The position numbers and the translations under genes are program-made. The notes beneath the pieces were generated by a model that did not search any database, was not told the DNA's origin, and worked only from the letters and a program-made list of their open reading frames with translations. A DNA stretch of 64,000 nucleotides. Origin: Pinibacter aurantiacus. GTDB taxonomy: Bacteria; Bacteroidota; Bacteroidia; Chitinophagales; Chitinophagaceae. Of the stretch, positions 16,996 through 25,844 are shown piece after piece. Numbering within the stretch: position 1 is the stretch's first letter; each line of letters begins with the position of its first letter. Location: NCBI RefSeq assembly GCF_019130065.1, contig NZ_JAHSPG010000002.1, positions 186,001 through 250,000 of the forward strand, in the 5' to 3' direction.

Positions 16996-17475
16996 ATGAA
17001 AAAAACATTTGTCTACGTTGCATTCTCCGTTGCGCTGCTAGCAGCTGCTTGCGGAGGCAATAACCAGTCTGCTTCCAAAGACAATACCGCTGCCAGCGAA
17101 GAAAAAAAACCTAGTGAAAATCCTTCTTACGACCCGAAAAGAGGTGAGGGTAAATTTACACATGTGGATGTTGCCGCCACTCTTGACCCCAAAATGGCGG
17201 AGTCAGGTGAAAAAGTATATCAACTAAAATGCTCAAGCTGTCATAAAACTACTGATGAAAAACTTGTTGGACCAGGTTGGAAAGGTGTTACGAACCGCCA
17301 CGCTGCTGAGTGGATCATGAACTTCGTAACCAATACTGATGAGATGTTGAATAAGGATCCTCAGGCTCAGGCGCAACTTGAAATATGTCTTGTGCGTATG
17401 CCGAATCAAAATCTTTCCGATGATGATGCAAGACATGTCTATGAATTCATGCGCAAAAACGATGGCGTAAAATAA
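16996..17475 (+). CDS. c-type cytochrome lipoprotein of the nos cluster
   Basis: 159 residues. Lipoprotein signal with Cys at 19 (VALLAAACGG), a charged linker, then a class I cytochrome c domain with haem motif CSSCH (79-83), KLVGPGW after it, and an axial Met candidate in LVRMPNQNLSDDDARHVYEFM. It sits 90 bases upstream of nosZ, so it probably donates electrons to N2O reductase, as similar small cytochromes do in clade II nos clusters. Confidence 0.9.
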   Translation: MKKTFVYVAFSVALLAAACGGNNQSASKDNTAASEEKKPSENPSYDPKRGEGKFTHVDVAATLDPKMAESGEKVYQLKCSSCHKTTDEKLVGPGWKGVTNRHAAEWIMNFVTNTDEMLNKDPQAQAQLEICLVRMPNQNLSDDDARHVYEFMRKNDGVK

Positions 17476-17565
17476 TAGCCGCAACCTCACCCCAACCCCT
17501 CTCCAAAGGAGAAGGGCTATAGGGACCTTACTAAAAGAATTATTTAATCCCTCAATTAATAGATT

Positions 17566-19554
17566 ATGATCACCACAACAAAGCAATTGCTGGCTATCTC
17601 TTCTGCTGCATTATTGCTTTCTGCAAGTGCCTGTAAGCCCAAAAATGCCGCTACAGCCGTAAGTTCCGACGCTGCATCGAAAGCATATGTAGCGCCTGGA
17701 AAATACGATGAGTTTTACAACTTTGTTTCCGGAGGTTTCTCTGGCCAGTTGAGCGTTTACGGCTTACCAAGCGGACGCTTGCTTCGCGTGATTCCCGTTT
17801 TTTCAGTGGATCCTGAAAAAGGATGGGGCTACAGCGAAGAAACAAAGCCAATGCTTAACACCACTCATGGAAACGTGCCTTGGGACGATCTTCACCACGT
17901 AGAGTTGTCTCAAACCAATGGAGAGATCGATGGTCGTTGGGTTTTTGTAAACGCCAACAACACGCCACGCGTTGCCAGGGTTGATCTTAAAACCTTCCGC
18001 ACTGCAGAGATTATTGAGTTGCCAAACAGTGCAGGTAACCACTCATCTCCTTTTATTACTGAAAATACCGAGTATGTTATTGCCGGCACACGTTTCAGCG
18101 TTCCTCCGGATGATGTAAACGGTGATGTGCCTATCAATACGTACAAAAAGAATTTCAAAGGATATATCAGTTTCATTGGTGTTGATAAAACAACCGGTAA
18201 AATGGATATTTCATTCCAGATCGAATGCCCGGCCATCAACTTTGACCTGAGCCACACCGGCAAAGGCCCATCAAGCGGTTGGTTCTTCTTCTCCTGCTAT
18301 AATACAGAACAGGCAAATACACTGCTTGAAGTAAACGCTTCTCAGCGCGACAAGGATTTTATCATGGCGGTAAACTGGAAAAAAGCTGAGGAATATTTAA
18401 AAGCGGGCAAAGGGAAAAAAGTTCCTGCAAAATATGTTCACAACACGTATGATGACAAGACGCACTCTTCAGTTTCTGAAACGAAAAATGAAGTAACTGT
18501 TTTAAGCGCAAAAGACCTTAAAGACATTTGCTACTTTATTCCATGTCCAAAATCTCCACACGGTTGCGATGTGGATCCTACAGGTGAATACATTGTTGGT
18601 AGCGGTAAACTTGCTGCGTTGATTCCAGTATTTAGCTTTAGCAAAATTCAGAGCGCCATTGCAGGTAAACAATTTGATGGCGAATACGATGGTATTCCTG
18701 TTATCAAATACGATGCTGCATTGTACGGTGAAGTTCAAAAACCAGGTCTTGGACCTTTGCACACAGAATTTGACGGTAAAGGAAATGCGATCACTTCAAT
18801 GTTCGTTTCTTCTGAGCTTGTTAAATGGAACATCAAAGATCTGAAAGTACTTGACCGCGTGCCAACTTACTATTCTGTTGGTCACCTTTGCATACCTGGT
18901 GGTGATACTAAAAAGCCAAACGCGAAATATGTAATTGCGTATAACAAAATTACAAAGGACCGCTATTTGCCTACAGGTCCTGAATTGGCTCAAAGTGCCC
19001 AGATATATGATATCACAGGAGACAAAATGCAGCTGATACTTGACTACCCAACTATTGGCGAGCCACACTATGCACAAGCTGTTTCTGCCGATGTTATAAA
19101 AGGAAACTCCGTTAAATTCTTCAAGATTGAAGAGAACGCAAATCCTTATGCAACGAAAGGCGAAGGCAATACAAAAGTTGTTAGAGAAGGCAACAAAGTG
19201 CATGTGTACATGACTTGTATCCGCTCTCACTTTACACCGGATAATATTGAAGGTATTAAAGTAGGTGATGAAGTATACTTCCACGTTACTAACCTTGAAC
19301 AAGACTGGGATATACCGCACGGTTTTGCTATAAAAGGTGCGAATAACGCTGAGTTGCTCATCATGCCAGGTGAAACACAAACATTGAAATGGGTTGCTGA
19401 AAAATCAGGTATCTGGCCATTCTATTGCACAGACTTCTGTAGTGCACTGCACCAGGAAATGCAAGGCTACCTGAGAGTTTCTCCAGCCGGCAGCAATGTT
19501 CCGCTTACTTACAGCACAGGTAAGAATTTGCCAGCTGCTGATAGCACTAAATAG
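17566..19554 (+). CDS. nosZ: nitrous-oxide reductase, Sec-type (clade II)
   Basis: Reduces N2O to N2 in the periplasm. 662 residues. The N-terminus is a Sec lipoprotein signal (LLLSASACKP, Cys23) with no twin-arginine motif, the hallmark of clade II. An N-terminal seven-bladed propeller carries CuZ histidines (DDLHHVELSQ, GNHSSPF, SPHGCDVDPTGEY, PLHTEFDGKGNA, GHLCIPGGD). The C-terminal cupredoxin domain carries the CuA site with C621, C625, H629 and M632 (FYCTDFCSALHQEM) and the upstream His in DIPHGFAI. All key residues look intact. Confidence 0.98.
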   Translation: MITTTKQLLAISSAALLLSASACKPKNAATAVSSDAASKAYVAPGKYDEFYNFVSGGFSGQLSVYGLPSGRLLRVIPVFSVDPEKGWGYSEETKPMLNTTHGNVPWDDLHHVELSQTNGEIDGRWVFVNANNTPRVARVDLKTFRTAEIIELPNSAGNHSSPFITENTEYVIAGTRFSVPPDDVNGDVPINTYKKNFKGYISFIGVDKTTGKMDISFQIECPAINFDLSHTGKGPSSGWFFFSCYNTEQANTLLEVNASQRDKDFIMAVNWKKAEEYLKAGKGKKVPAKYVHNTYDDKTHSSVSETKNEVTVLSAKDLKDICYFIPCPKSPHGCDVDPTGEYIVGSGKLAALIPVFSFSKIQSAIAGKQFDGEYDGIPVIKYDAALYGEVQKPGLGPLHTEFDGKGNAITSMFVSSELVKWNIKDLKVLDRVPTYYSVGHLCIPGGDTKKPNAKYVIAYNKITKDRYLPTGPELAQSAQIYDITGDKMQLILDYPTIGEPHYAQAVSADVIKGNSVKFFKIEENANPYATKGEGNTKVVREGNKVHVYMTCIRSHFTPDNIEGIKVGDEVYFHVTNLEQDWDIPHGFAIKGANNAELLIMPGETQTLKWVAEKSGIWPFYCTDFCSALHQEMQGYLRVSPAGSNVPLTYSTGKNLPAADSTK

Positions 19555-19557
19555 CCC

Positions 19558-19710
19558 TATAGGAATTAGGAATTAGAAATTAGGAATTAGAAGAGTTTGT
19601 TATGCGGTAAATTTTGCATGAAAACTTTTATCGGACAATTCAATTTCAATTGTGCACTATGATTCTTAGTCTCTAATTCCTAACTCCTAATTTCTAATTC
19701 CTAATTCCTG
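19558..19710. repeat. heptamer-tract inverted repeat (GGAATTA unit), nosZ 3' end
   Basis: Arm 1 (about 19558-19592) is a run of GGAATTA/GAAATTA units; arm 2 (about 19671-19710) is TAATTCC/TAATTTC. It starts right after the nosZ stop and ends five bases before the next start codon, lying inside the nos operon. The loop of about 78 bases is AT-rich with no evident gene. It could lower or buffer read-through into the downstream maturation genes. Confidence 0.85.
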
Positions 19711-19714
19711 TTTT

Positions 19715-20743
19715 ATGAATAATATAAAAGGTTGGGTAAGGTTGTTACTTGTTCTCTGTACTGTTGGGCTTGTTATTTCCCTGTTTGTTCCTATGTGGAG
19801 CATTGATTTGAGTGCACCGCAGTACCCTGAAGGCTTGACGCTATTAATTTATCCCGGAAAACTGGCTGGCCAGGTTGATATCATTAATGGCCTTAACCAT
19901 TACATTGGCATGAAAACACTGCATGCAAATGACTTTTTCGAATTCACCATATTGCCTTACATTCTTGGTGCTTTTGCAGTATTGTACCTTATTGCGGCAA
20001 TCGCCGGTAAAAGAAAATTGCTTTATATAGTTTCCGGAATGTTCCTTGCTTTTTGTTTGATCGCAATGATCGATTTCTGGAGATGGGAGTACAACTACGG
20101 TCACGATCTCAATCCGGATGCAGCAATTAAAGTTCCGGGAATGGCCTATCAGCCGCCACTGTTGGGGTATAAACAGCTGCTGAATTTCGCTGCTTATTCT
20201 CTGCCATCTACAGGTGGGTTGATTGTTTTCATCGTGGCACTTATTTCGGTTTTTGTCTGCTACATTGAAATGAGACAGTCCCGCATCAACGCAAAAAGAT
20301 TCGCGAAGCCATTAACCCTTATTCTTTTGGCATGCAGCACATTTATGACTTCATGCTCTACCAATCCGTCACCTATAGCGGCTGGAAGTGATCAATGCAG
20401 CAGTTGCAAAATGACCATCAGCGATTCTAAATTTTCTTCGGAGATAATTTCTAAGAAAGGAAAAATTTTCAAGTTTGATGATACACATTGCTTACTCGCT
20501 TTTCTCCACGATAAGCAAATTGCAGAAGCAGATGTGAAAGCATATTATTTTACGAACTTTGATAACACGAGCGAATTATTACCTCTTGAAAAAGCCATCT
20601 TTTACAAAAGCGAAGATTTCAAATCGCCGATGGGCGGCAATGTAGCAGCTTTTGCCAATGAAAGCGCTGTGCAAAAAATACAGGAAAGCTTTAAGGGCAC
20701 AAAAGTGCAATGGGCAGAGATTGCGAATGCTTCACATCACTAA
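19715..20743 (+). CDS. NosB-like membrane domain fused to NosL copper chaperone
   Basis: 342 residues. Residues 1 to about 185 form a four-helix membrane domain with LSAPQYPEGLTLLIYPGKL and INGLNHYIGMKTL, resembling the NosB-type protein that follows nosZ in clade II clusters. Residues about 186-342 are NosL, with the Cu(I)-binding CSSCKM (C228, C231, M233) and FDDTHCLLAFL. Between them lies RFAKPLTLILLACSTFMTSC, which looks like an intact lipoprotein signal peptide with Cys214. A Met at 186 (ATG at 20270) could start a separate NosL. NosL delivers copper to the CuZ apo-site. Confidence 0.85.
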   Translation: MNNIKGWVRLLLVLCTVGLVISLFVPMWSIDLSAPQYPEGLTLLIYPGKLAGQVDIINGLNHYIGMKTLHANDFFEFTILPYILGAFAVLYLIAAIAGKRKLLYIVSGMFLAFCLIAMIDFWRWEYNYGHDLNPDAAIKVPGMAYQPPLLGYKQLLNFAAYSLPSTGGLIVFIVALISVFVCYIEMRQSRINAKRFAKPLTLILLACSTFMTSCSTNPSPIAAGSDQCSSCKMTISDSKFSSEIISKKGKIFKFDDTHCLLAFLHDKQIAEADVKAYYFTNFDNTSELLPLEKAIFYKSEDFKSPMGGNVAAFANESAVQKIQESFKGTKVQWAEIANASHH

Positions 20744-20764
20744 AAGGAGGAATTTCCATTCATT

Positions 20765-22000
20765 ATGAGACCATACTTTCTAATATTGTTTTTTTTGTAC
20801 TCTCTTCCGGGAATGTGCAGTATTATACATGTGGGGAAAAATGAAAAAATAAAAACAATAAAGGAAGCGATATCTCAGGCACATGAACTCGACACAGTGC
20901 TGGTTCATGGTGGTTATTACAAAGAAGGAAATATTTTTATCTCAAAAAAAATAGTGTTGAAAGGCATTGATCTTCCAACACTAGATGGAGAGAATAAACA
21001 CCAGATTATTTCCGTAAAGGCAAATGGTGTTGTAGTAGATGGTTTTAAAATTGTTCACTCCGGAACATCCAGCCTTGAAGATATTGCAGGCATTAAATTA
21101 TATGACGTTCGCGATGCAGTGGTGCAAAATAATGTGCTGGACGATACATTCTTTGGTATTTACACACAACGCGGCATCAACTGCCTTATTCAGAATAATG
21201 TGTTGACTTCTGCGAGAAAACAAGAGCAGGCAAGCGGCAACGGCATTCACTGTTGGAAAAGCGATAGTATGCGCATCATCAACAATACCATCAAAGGACA
21301 TCGCGATGGAATCTATTTTGAATTTGTAACCAACTCTGTTATCTGGCGCAATGTATCTACGAGTAATTTGCGATACGGTTTGCATTTTATGTTTTCAAAT
21401 AGCGACAGCTATATCTCTAATATTTTTCGCTACAATGGTGCGGGTGTGTCTGTAATGTTTTCGCATCATGTGAAAATGTTCAACAATTATTTTGAAGAAA
21501 ACTGGGGCGACGGGGCGTATGGCATTTTACTAAAGGAAATTGCAGACAGCTATATAGATGGTAATCATTTTATTAAAAATACAAGTGCCATTTACATGGA
21601 AGGTGTGAGCAGAACGATTATGGTAAAGAACGTTTTCAGGAATAATGGATGGGCCCTTAAAATACAGGCCAGCTGCATGGAAACTGAACTACACGACAAT
21701 GTTTTCCTTGGAAATACATTCGATGTGGGAACAAATGGCTCTCTTGTATTGAACAACTTTGACGGCAACTACTGGGACAAGTATGAAGGATACGATCTTA
21801 ACAAAAACGGGATTGGCGACTTACCTTACCGCCCCGTTAGCATGTATTCTATGATTGTAGAAAGAAATCCGCCGGCGATGATTTTGTTTCACAGCTTTAT
21901 GACCTCATTGCTTGACAAAACAGAAAAAGTATTGCCAACACTTACTCCGGAAAACCTGGCCGACACAAAACCGCTCATGAAACTACCTTTCCGTCTATGA
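20765..22000 (+). CDS. nosD: NosD, periplasmic maturation protein of N2O reductase
   Basis: 411 residues: signal peptide (residues 1-18), then parallel beta-helix repeats of the CASH/NosD type (GIYTQRGINCLIQNNVL, GIYFEFVTNSVIWRNVS, GAGVSVMFSHHVKMFNNYFEENWGDGAYGILLKE, NFDGNYWDKYEGYDLNKNGIGDLPYRP). The last motif is characteristic of NosD. Works with NosF and NosY to build the CuZ sulfide cluster. Its stop overlaps the nosF start (ATGA at 21997-22000), showing translational coupling. Confidence 0.95.
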   Translation: MRPYFLILFFLYSLPGMCSIIHVGKNEKIKTIKEAISQAHELDTVLVHGGYYKEGNIFISKKIVLKGIDLPTLDGENKHQIISVKANGVVVDGFKIVHSGTSSLEDIAGIKLYDVRDAVVQNNVLDDTFFGIYTQRGINCLIQNNVLTSARKQEQASGNGIHCWKSDSMRIINNTIKGHRDGIYFEFVTNSVIWRNVSTSNLRYGLHFMFSNSDSYISNIFRYNGAGVSVMFSHHVKMFNNYFEENWGDGAYGILLKEIADSYIDGNHFIKNTSAIYMEGVSRTIMVKNVFRNNGWALKIQASCMETELHDNVFLGNTFDVGTNGSLVLNNFDGNYWDKYEGYDLNKNGIGDLPYRPVSMYSMIVERNPPAMILFHSFMTSLLDKTEKVLPTLTPENLADTKPLMKLPFRL

Positions 22001-22719
22001 TCAGTGCAACCAACATATCGAAGCAATTTGGAAAATTAATGGCTCTTGACAATATTTCCGTTACGTATCCGGCCGGCGAATGCATTGCATTGATTGGGCC
22101 CAACGGCAGCGGCAAAACAACATTCATCAAATCCATTTTGGGGATGGTGGTTCCTGATAGCGGCAAGATTCTTTTTAAAGGGAAAGATATTGCCCACGAT
22201 TGTCATTACCGCTCAGACATCGGCTATATGCCTCAGATAGGCCGCTATCCGGAAAACATGACCGTTGGCCAGGTTCTGGAAATGATGAAAGATATTAGGA
22301 ACCATCGTGGTAGCCTGGACGACGACCTTATCAATGATTTCAACTTCAAAAGTCTGCTCAATAAAAGAATGCGTACGCTGTCTGGTGGTACAAGACAAAA
22401 GGTAAGCGCGGCATTAGCTTTTATGTTCAATCCTGAAGTACTGATACTTGACGAGCCTACAGCAGGCCTTGATCCTGTGGCGTCGGAGATTTTAAAGCAA
22501 AAAATAGTCAGGGAAAAAGAGAAGGGCAAACTGATCCTCATAACATCGCACGTACTGAGTGAGCTTGATGACATTGTAACGCAGGTAATGTATATGCAGG
22601 ACGGTAAAATGATGTTTTACAAACCATTTGATCTGTTGCAATTTGAAACCGGCGAAAATAAATTATCAAAAGCTATTGCGATGATCATGCAGCAAAATCA
22701 GTTTAGCGATATATTATAA
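21997..22719 (+). CDS. nosF: NosF, ABC transporter ATPase
   Basis: 240 residues. Walker A GPNGSGKTT, Q-loop YMPQIGRYPENMT, signature LSGGTRQK, Walker B VLILDEPTAGLD and H-loop ITSHVLSE are all present. Partner of NosY in the NosDFY complex needed for CuZ maturation. Immediately followed by a 300-base repetitive spacer that separates it from nosY. Confidence 0.95.
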   Translation: MISATNISKQFGKLMALDNISVTYPAGECIALIGPNGSGKTTFIKSILGMVVPDSGKILFKGKDIAHDCHYRSDIGYMPQIGRYPENMTVGQVLEMMKDIRNHRGSLDDDLINDFNFKSLLNKRMRTLSGGTRQKVSAALAFMFNPEVLILDEPTAGLDPVASEILKQKIVREKEKGKLILITSHVLSELDDIVTQVMYMQDGKMMFYKPFDLLQFETGENKLSKAIAMIMQQNQFSDIL

Positions 22720-22734
22720 ACTGAGCAGGAATGC

Positions 22735-22963
22735 GAGCGTGAGATTGCTTCGCCCGCCTACTGAATTTTGATCTTTGTTTTTATCAGCCATCATTGTTTG
22801 TCCGCAGGGGCTCGCAATGACGGTGACGCAGCCGAACTGTTGCTTTAACATGTACATAAAAAGAAACGAAGATGAACTCGTCATTGCGAGCCTATGCGGA
22901 CAAAGAAACTATGAAAGTTTAATGTATGATAAACATAAAGTGACGGGCGAAGCAATCTCATAA
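22735..22963. repeat. imperfect palindromic repetitive element between nosF and nosY
   Basis: Left part carries GAGATTGCTTCGCCCG then TTGTCCGCAGGGGCTCGCAATGACG; right part carries CGTCATTGCGAGCCTATGCGGACAA then GACGGGCGAAGCAATCTCA. The blocks are mutual reverse complements around a spacer of about 60 bases. This CGTCATTGCGAG/GAAGCAATCTC sequence type is a widespread bacterial REP-like motif. No transposase. A short heptamer run (GATTCAC, three units at about 22990-23013) follows without a matching arm. Confidence 0.8.
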
Positions 22964-23019
22964 ACGGGTTGCTGCCCAAGGGAAAAGAATTCACGATTCA
23001 CGATTCACGTTTTACGACC

Positions 23020-23787
23020 ATGAAAAAAATCATCAAATACATCATAACAGATATACTGCGCAATAAGATAATTCTTTCTTATACCGCTTTTCTGTTGGCT
23101 ATATCGTTCACCATCTTCAGCCTGGAAGACAACAGCACAAAAGGATTGTTGAGTTTGCTGAATATTGTATTGATCATCGTGCCGCTTATCAGTATTATCT
23201 TCTCGACAATTTACATTTACAATAGTGCTGAGTTTATAGAGCTGTTGGTGAGCCAGCCACTGCAACGTAAAAAAATATGGTTGGGACTTTTTACGGGTCT
23301 GGCCGGTTCATTTACCATTGCATTCCTAATAGGCGCAGGCATTCCCATCATTCTCTTTGAAGCAACAGCAGTGGGCTTTATGATATTGGCAGTGGGTATT
23401 TTGTTGTCCATCATATTTGTAGCAATAGCCATGTTTGCAGCTGTAAAGATCAGGGATAAGGCCAAAGGTATTGGCGTGACCATTCTTCTTTGGTTGTATT
23501 TTTCTTTACTCTTCGATGGTATTGTTTTGTTTCTGCTGTTTCAATTTTCAGATTATCCGATTGAAAAACCAATGATTGCTGTGAGCATGTTGAACCCAAT
23601 AGACATTGGACGCATATTGATTCTACTGAAAATGGACGTATCGGCACTTATGGGGTATACCGGCGCTGTTTTTAAAGACTTCTTTGGTACAACGACGGGC
23701 ATGGTTACATCCTTCCTTATTCTGGCGCTATGGATGATTTGCCCTCTATTAATTTCTCTTAGAAAATTTGACCGGAAAGATCTTTAG
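23020..23787 (+). CDS. nosY: NosY, ABC transporter permease
   Basis: 255 residues with six predicted transmembrane helices, beginning MKKIIKYIITDILRNKIILSYTAFLLAISF. Contains AEFIELLVSQPLQRKKIWLG, typical of NosY/ABC2-type permeases, and MLNPIDIGRILILLKMDVSALMGYTG, characteristic of NosY. The start at 23020 follows the repeat; an upstream ATG at 22969 would translate repeat sequence. Membrane part of NosDFY. Confidence 0.93.
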   Translation: MKKIIKYIITDILRNKIILSYTAFLLAISFTIFSLEDNSTKGLLSLLNIVLIIVPLISIIFSTIYIYNSAEFIELLVSQPLQRKKIWLGLFTGLAGSFTIAFLIGAGIPIILFEATAVGFMILAVGILLSIIFVAIAMFAAVKIRDKAKGIGVTILLWLYFSLLFDGIVLFLLFQFSDYPIEKPMIAVSMLNPIDIGRILILLKMDVSALMGYTGAVFKDFFGTTTGMVTSFLILALWMICPLLISLRKFDRKDL

Positions 23788-23809
23788 ATTTTTACTTATT
23801 GTCAACAAC

Positions 23810-24169
23810 ATGAAACCTGACATCACAACCCGCCTGGATATAGAAAAAATGGTTGATCTTTTTTATCAGAAAGTGATAAAGGACGATCAGCTCAATAGTT
23901 TTTTTGCAAAAACAAATTGGGAAAAACATCTACCAAAAATGTATGGTTTCTGGAACAATGCTATTTTTTACTCCGGTGGTTATACGGGCGATCCACTTGC
24001 AAAACATAAAAAGCTTCATGAAAAACAGCCTTTGAACAAACGGCTTTTTGATCGCTGGGAAGAATTATTTTTTGAAACAGTAGATGAATTGTTTGAAGGG
24101 CCGAACGCAAACCTTGCAAAGCAACGTGCAGAAAGTATAGCGATGATAATGCAGATGAAAATTTTATAG
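23810..24169 (+). CDS. group III truncated haemoglobin
   Basis: 119 residues. The 2-over-2 globin pattern of group III is visible: IEKMVDLFYQKVIKDDQLNSFF, WEKHLPKMYGFWNNAIFYSGGYTGDP, then HKKLHEKQPLNKRLFDRWEELFFETVDELF, where the His before EKQPL is the likely proximal haem ligand. Start at MKPDITTRL (23810), 22 bases after nosY. Position suggests O2 or NO handling alongside N2O respiration (inference). Confidence 0.9.
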   Translation: MKPDITTRLDIEKMVDLFYQKVIKDDQLNSFFAKTNWEKHLPKMYGFWNNAIFYSGGYTGDPLAKHKKLHEKQPLNKRLFDRWEELFFETVDELFEGPNANLAKQRAESIAMIMQMKIL

Positions 24170-24290
24170 AGTGGAGAATTGAAAGTTGAGAGTTGAGAGT
24201 TGTTAGTACAGGTTTGTCAGTTGTTCGACTTTGTGTGTCGCTTCTTCCAACAACTAATAGCTCTCAATTCTCAACTCTCCACTCTCAACT
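24170..24290. repeat. heptamer-tract inverted repeat (GAGAGTT unit)
   Basis: Arm 1 (about 24171-24202) is made of GTTGAGA units, arm 2 (about 24260-24290) of TCTCAAC/TCTCCAC units. It fills the whole gap between the convergent globin (stop 24169) and fasciclin (stop 24289) genes, so it could serve both. The same unit makes the element at 57742-57849. Confidence 0.85.
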
Positions 24291-24855
24291 ATTTTTTAGG
24301 CGTCAACACACCATCAATTACATAAATAATGCCATTAGAGGCTGGAATAGTGGCTAGCACATTGGCAGTGCCATTAACCATTATTTTATCTCCTTTCTTG
24401 GAAATGGTAACATTGCCGCCATTTACTTGTCCTAACACTTGTCCATCATTTAGTGCTTCAGGTTTGTATACACCAAGCGATACGTGGTACTGAAGAATGT
24501 CGATCAGTGCATCTTTTTTCTCAGGTTTTAACAGATCATCAACCGTGCCTGCAGGCAACTTGCCAAACGCTTCGTTGGTAGGTGCGAATACGGTAAAAGG
24601 ACCTGCATTGCTCAGTGCATCTACAAGACCTGCAGCCTGTACAGCGGTTACCAATGTGGTGTGATCTTTACTGCCGGCAGCAACCTGCACAACATTTTTT
24701 TCTGACTGATCATCCTTAACACCAGATTGGCCTGCACCGGCTGGTTCGGATGTTGCAGGAGTTGTTTGCGATGTTGTTTTGTCGGTGGGTGCATTGTTGC
24801 AACCCCAGGTGTAGAGTATAGCAACTGCGAGAAGGGGAGCGAAAAACTTTTTCAT
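24289..24855 (-). CDS. fasciclin (FAS1) domain lipoprotein
   Basis: 188 residues. Lipoprotein signal (MKKFFAPLLAVAILYTWGC, Cys19), a Thr/Ser/Pro-rich linker, then one FAS1 domain with H1/H2-like motifs (FTVFAPTNEAFGKLPAGTVDDLL, ILQYHVSLG, GIIYVIDGVLTPK). FAS1 domains mediate cell-surface adhesion. An upstream in-frame ATG at 24999 would translate repeat DNA and is rejected. Confidence 0.93.
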   Translation of the reverse strand: MKKFFAPLLAVAILYTWGCNNAPTDKTTSQTTPATSEPAGAGQSGVKDDQSEKNVVQVAAGSKDHTTLVTAVQAAGLVDALSNAGPFTVFAPTNEAFGKLPAGTVDDLLKPEKKDALIDILQYHVSLGVYKPEALNDGQVLGQVNGGNVTISKKGDKIMVNGTANVLATIPASNGIIYVIDGVLTPKK

Positions 24856-24925
24856 ATAACTTGTGAGTTTTGCGCAATGTAGTGGATGCTGATTATTCAA
24901 ATTATGACTGGACTCATAACGTGTA

Positions 24926-25031
24926 AAGCTTAACGCAAAACGCTTAACGCCGAACGCAATGCATAAAGCAAAACGCCTAACGCTCAGTGGTAGCACCATG
25001 CGTTAGGCGTTTTGCTTTATGCGTTAAGCTA
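24926..25031. repeat. heptamer-tract inverted repeat (CTAACGC unit), psd 3' end
   Basis: Arm 1 (about 24926-24983) has AAGCTTAACGC, CGCTTAACGC and CGCCTAACGC steps; arm 2 (about 24999-25031) has GCGTTAGGCG and GCGTTAAGCT. The inner AAGCAAAACGCCTAACGC / GCGTTAGGCGTTTTGCTT is a perfect 18-bp stem with a short loop. It lies four bases past the psd stop. Unit shared with 9531-9604. Confidence 0.85.
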
Positions 25032-25035
25032 ACTA

Positions 25036-25695
25036 TTATTGCAATGTAGCTAAAACAGTTACACCGCCTTTTACTACTTCATTCAGTTGAACGTTTACTT
25101 TTGTTCCCAAAGGAAGCAGCAAGTCTACGCGGCTACCAAATTTAATGAAGCCGTATTCAGCGGCTTGCGCTACCGGCTGGCCCACTTTCAAATAGTTTAC
25201 AATACGTTTTGCAAGCGCGCCGGCAATTTGTTTTACAAGAATTTCTGTGTTGCCTTTTTTAATTACCACGCTATGTCTTTCATTTTCAGTAGATGATTTT
25301 GGGTGCCATGCTACCAGGTATTTTCCTTTGTGGTATTGATTATAAATTACTTCTCCGCTTATTGGGTTACGGTTTTGGTGCACGTTGGCAGGGCTCATGA
25401 ATACAGAGATCTGCAAACGCTTATCATGAAAGTATTCTTCGTCAAAAACTTCTTCGATTACTACTACTTTTCCATCTGCAGGGCAAACAACCAGATTTTC
25501 ACCGGTGGTGAGTACGCGATTGGGTACACGGAAAAACGAAATAAGAAACAGGAATGTGCCCAATGTAACAATAAAGATCAAAAGGCTGACAATGGGAAGA
25601 CTGGAACTAATGAAATAGAACGATAAAAGGTTAAGTACGGCAAAAACTATGGCTCCAATGGCTATGGATTTGTATCCTTCTTTGTGTATATGCAT
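25036..25695 (-). CDS. psd: phosphatidylserine decarboxylase
   Basis: 219 residues. Converts phosphatidylserine to phosphatidylethanolamine at the inner membrane. N-terminal hydrophobic region (AIGAIVFAVLNLLSFYFISSSLPIVSLLIFIVTLGTFLFLISFF), then RVPNR, VVCPADGKVVVIEE, FMSPANVHQNRNPISG and the self-cleavage site in YGFIKFGSRVDLLLP, where the Gly-Ser bond generates the pyruvoyl cofactor. The short form with GS is the archaeal/Bacteroidota-like type. Start at MHIHKEG (25695). pssA is not adjacent. Confidence 0.95.
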   Translation of the reverse strand: MHIHKEGYKSIAIGAIVFAVLNLLSFYFISSSLPIVSLLIFIVTLGTFLFLISFFRVPNRVLTTGENLVVCPADGKVVVIEEVFDEEYFHDKRLQISVFMSPANVHQNRNPISGEVIYNQYHKGKYLVAWHPKSSTENERHSVVIKKGNTEILVKQIAGALAKRIVNYLKVGQPVAQAAEYGFIKFGSRVDLLLPLGTKVNVQLNEVVKGGVTVLATLQ

Positions 25696-25738
25696 GTTTA
25701 CAATTAAAAGGCAAAAGTAACAATTGGCGGGGAAATAC

Positions 25739-25841
25739 AATAACTGAATAACTGATTAACTGAATAACTGAGTTGAGCATGTATGGTAAAAATGCTTCAC
25801 ATAAACTTCAATTATTCAGTTAATCAGTTATTCAGTTATTT
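25739..25841. repeat. octamer-tract inverted repeat (GTTATTCA unit)
   Basis: Arm 1 (25739-25771) is AATAACTG x4 with one AATTAACTG-type variant, arm 2 (about 25808-25841) is CAGTTATT/CAGTTAAT. It ends three bases before the stop of the DJ-1/PfpI gene (minus) and lies between it and psd. Confidence 0.85.
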
Positions 25842-25844
25842 GCC

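Noticed and set aside
22775-22963. 62-codon frame between nosF and nosY
   Set aside because: Lies wholly in the palindromic repeat, with no protein similarity seen.
22735-22963. Mobile element with transposase
   Set aside because: No transposase or target-site duplication found; treated as a REP-like repeat only.
24170-25031. Tandem short units considered as a CRISPR array
   Set aside because: Units are 7-10 bases with no spacers and no cas genes; arms form inverted repeats.
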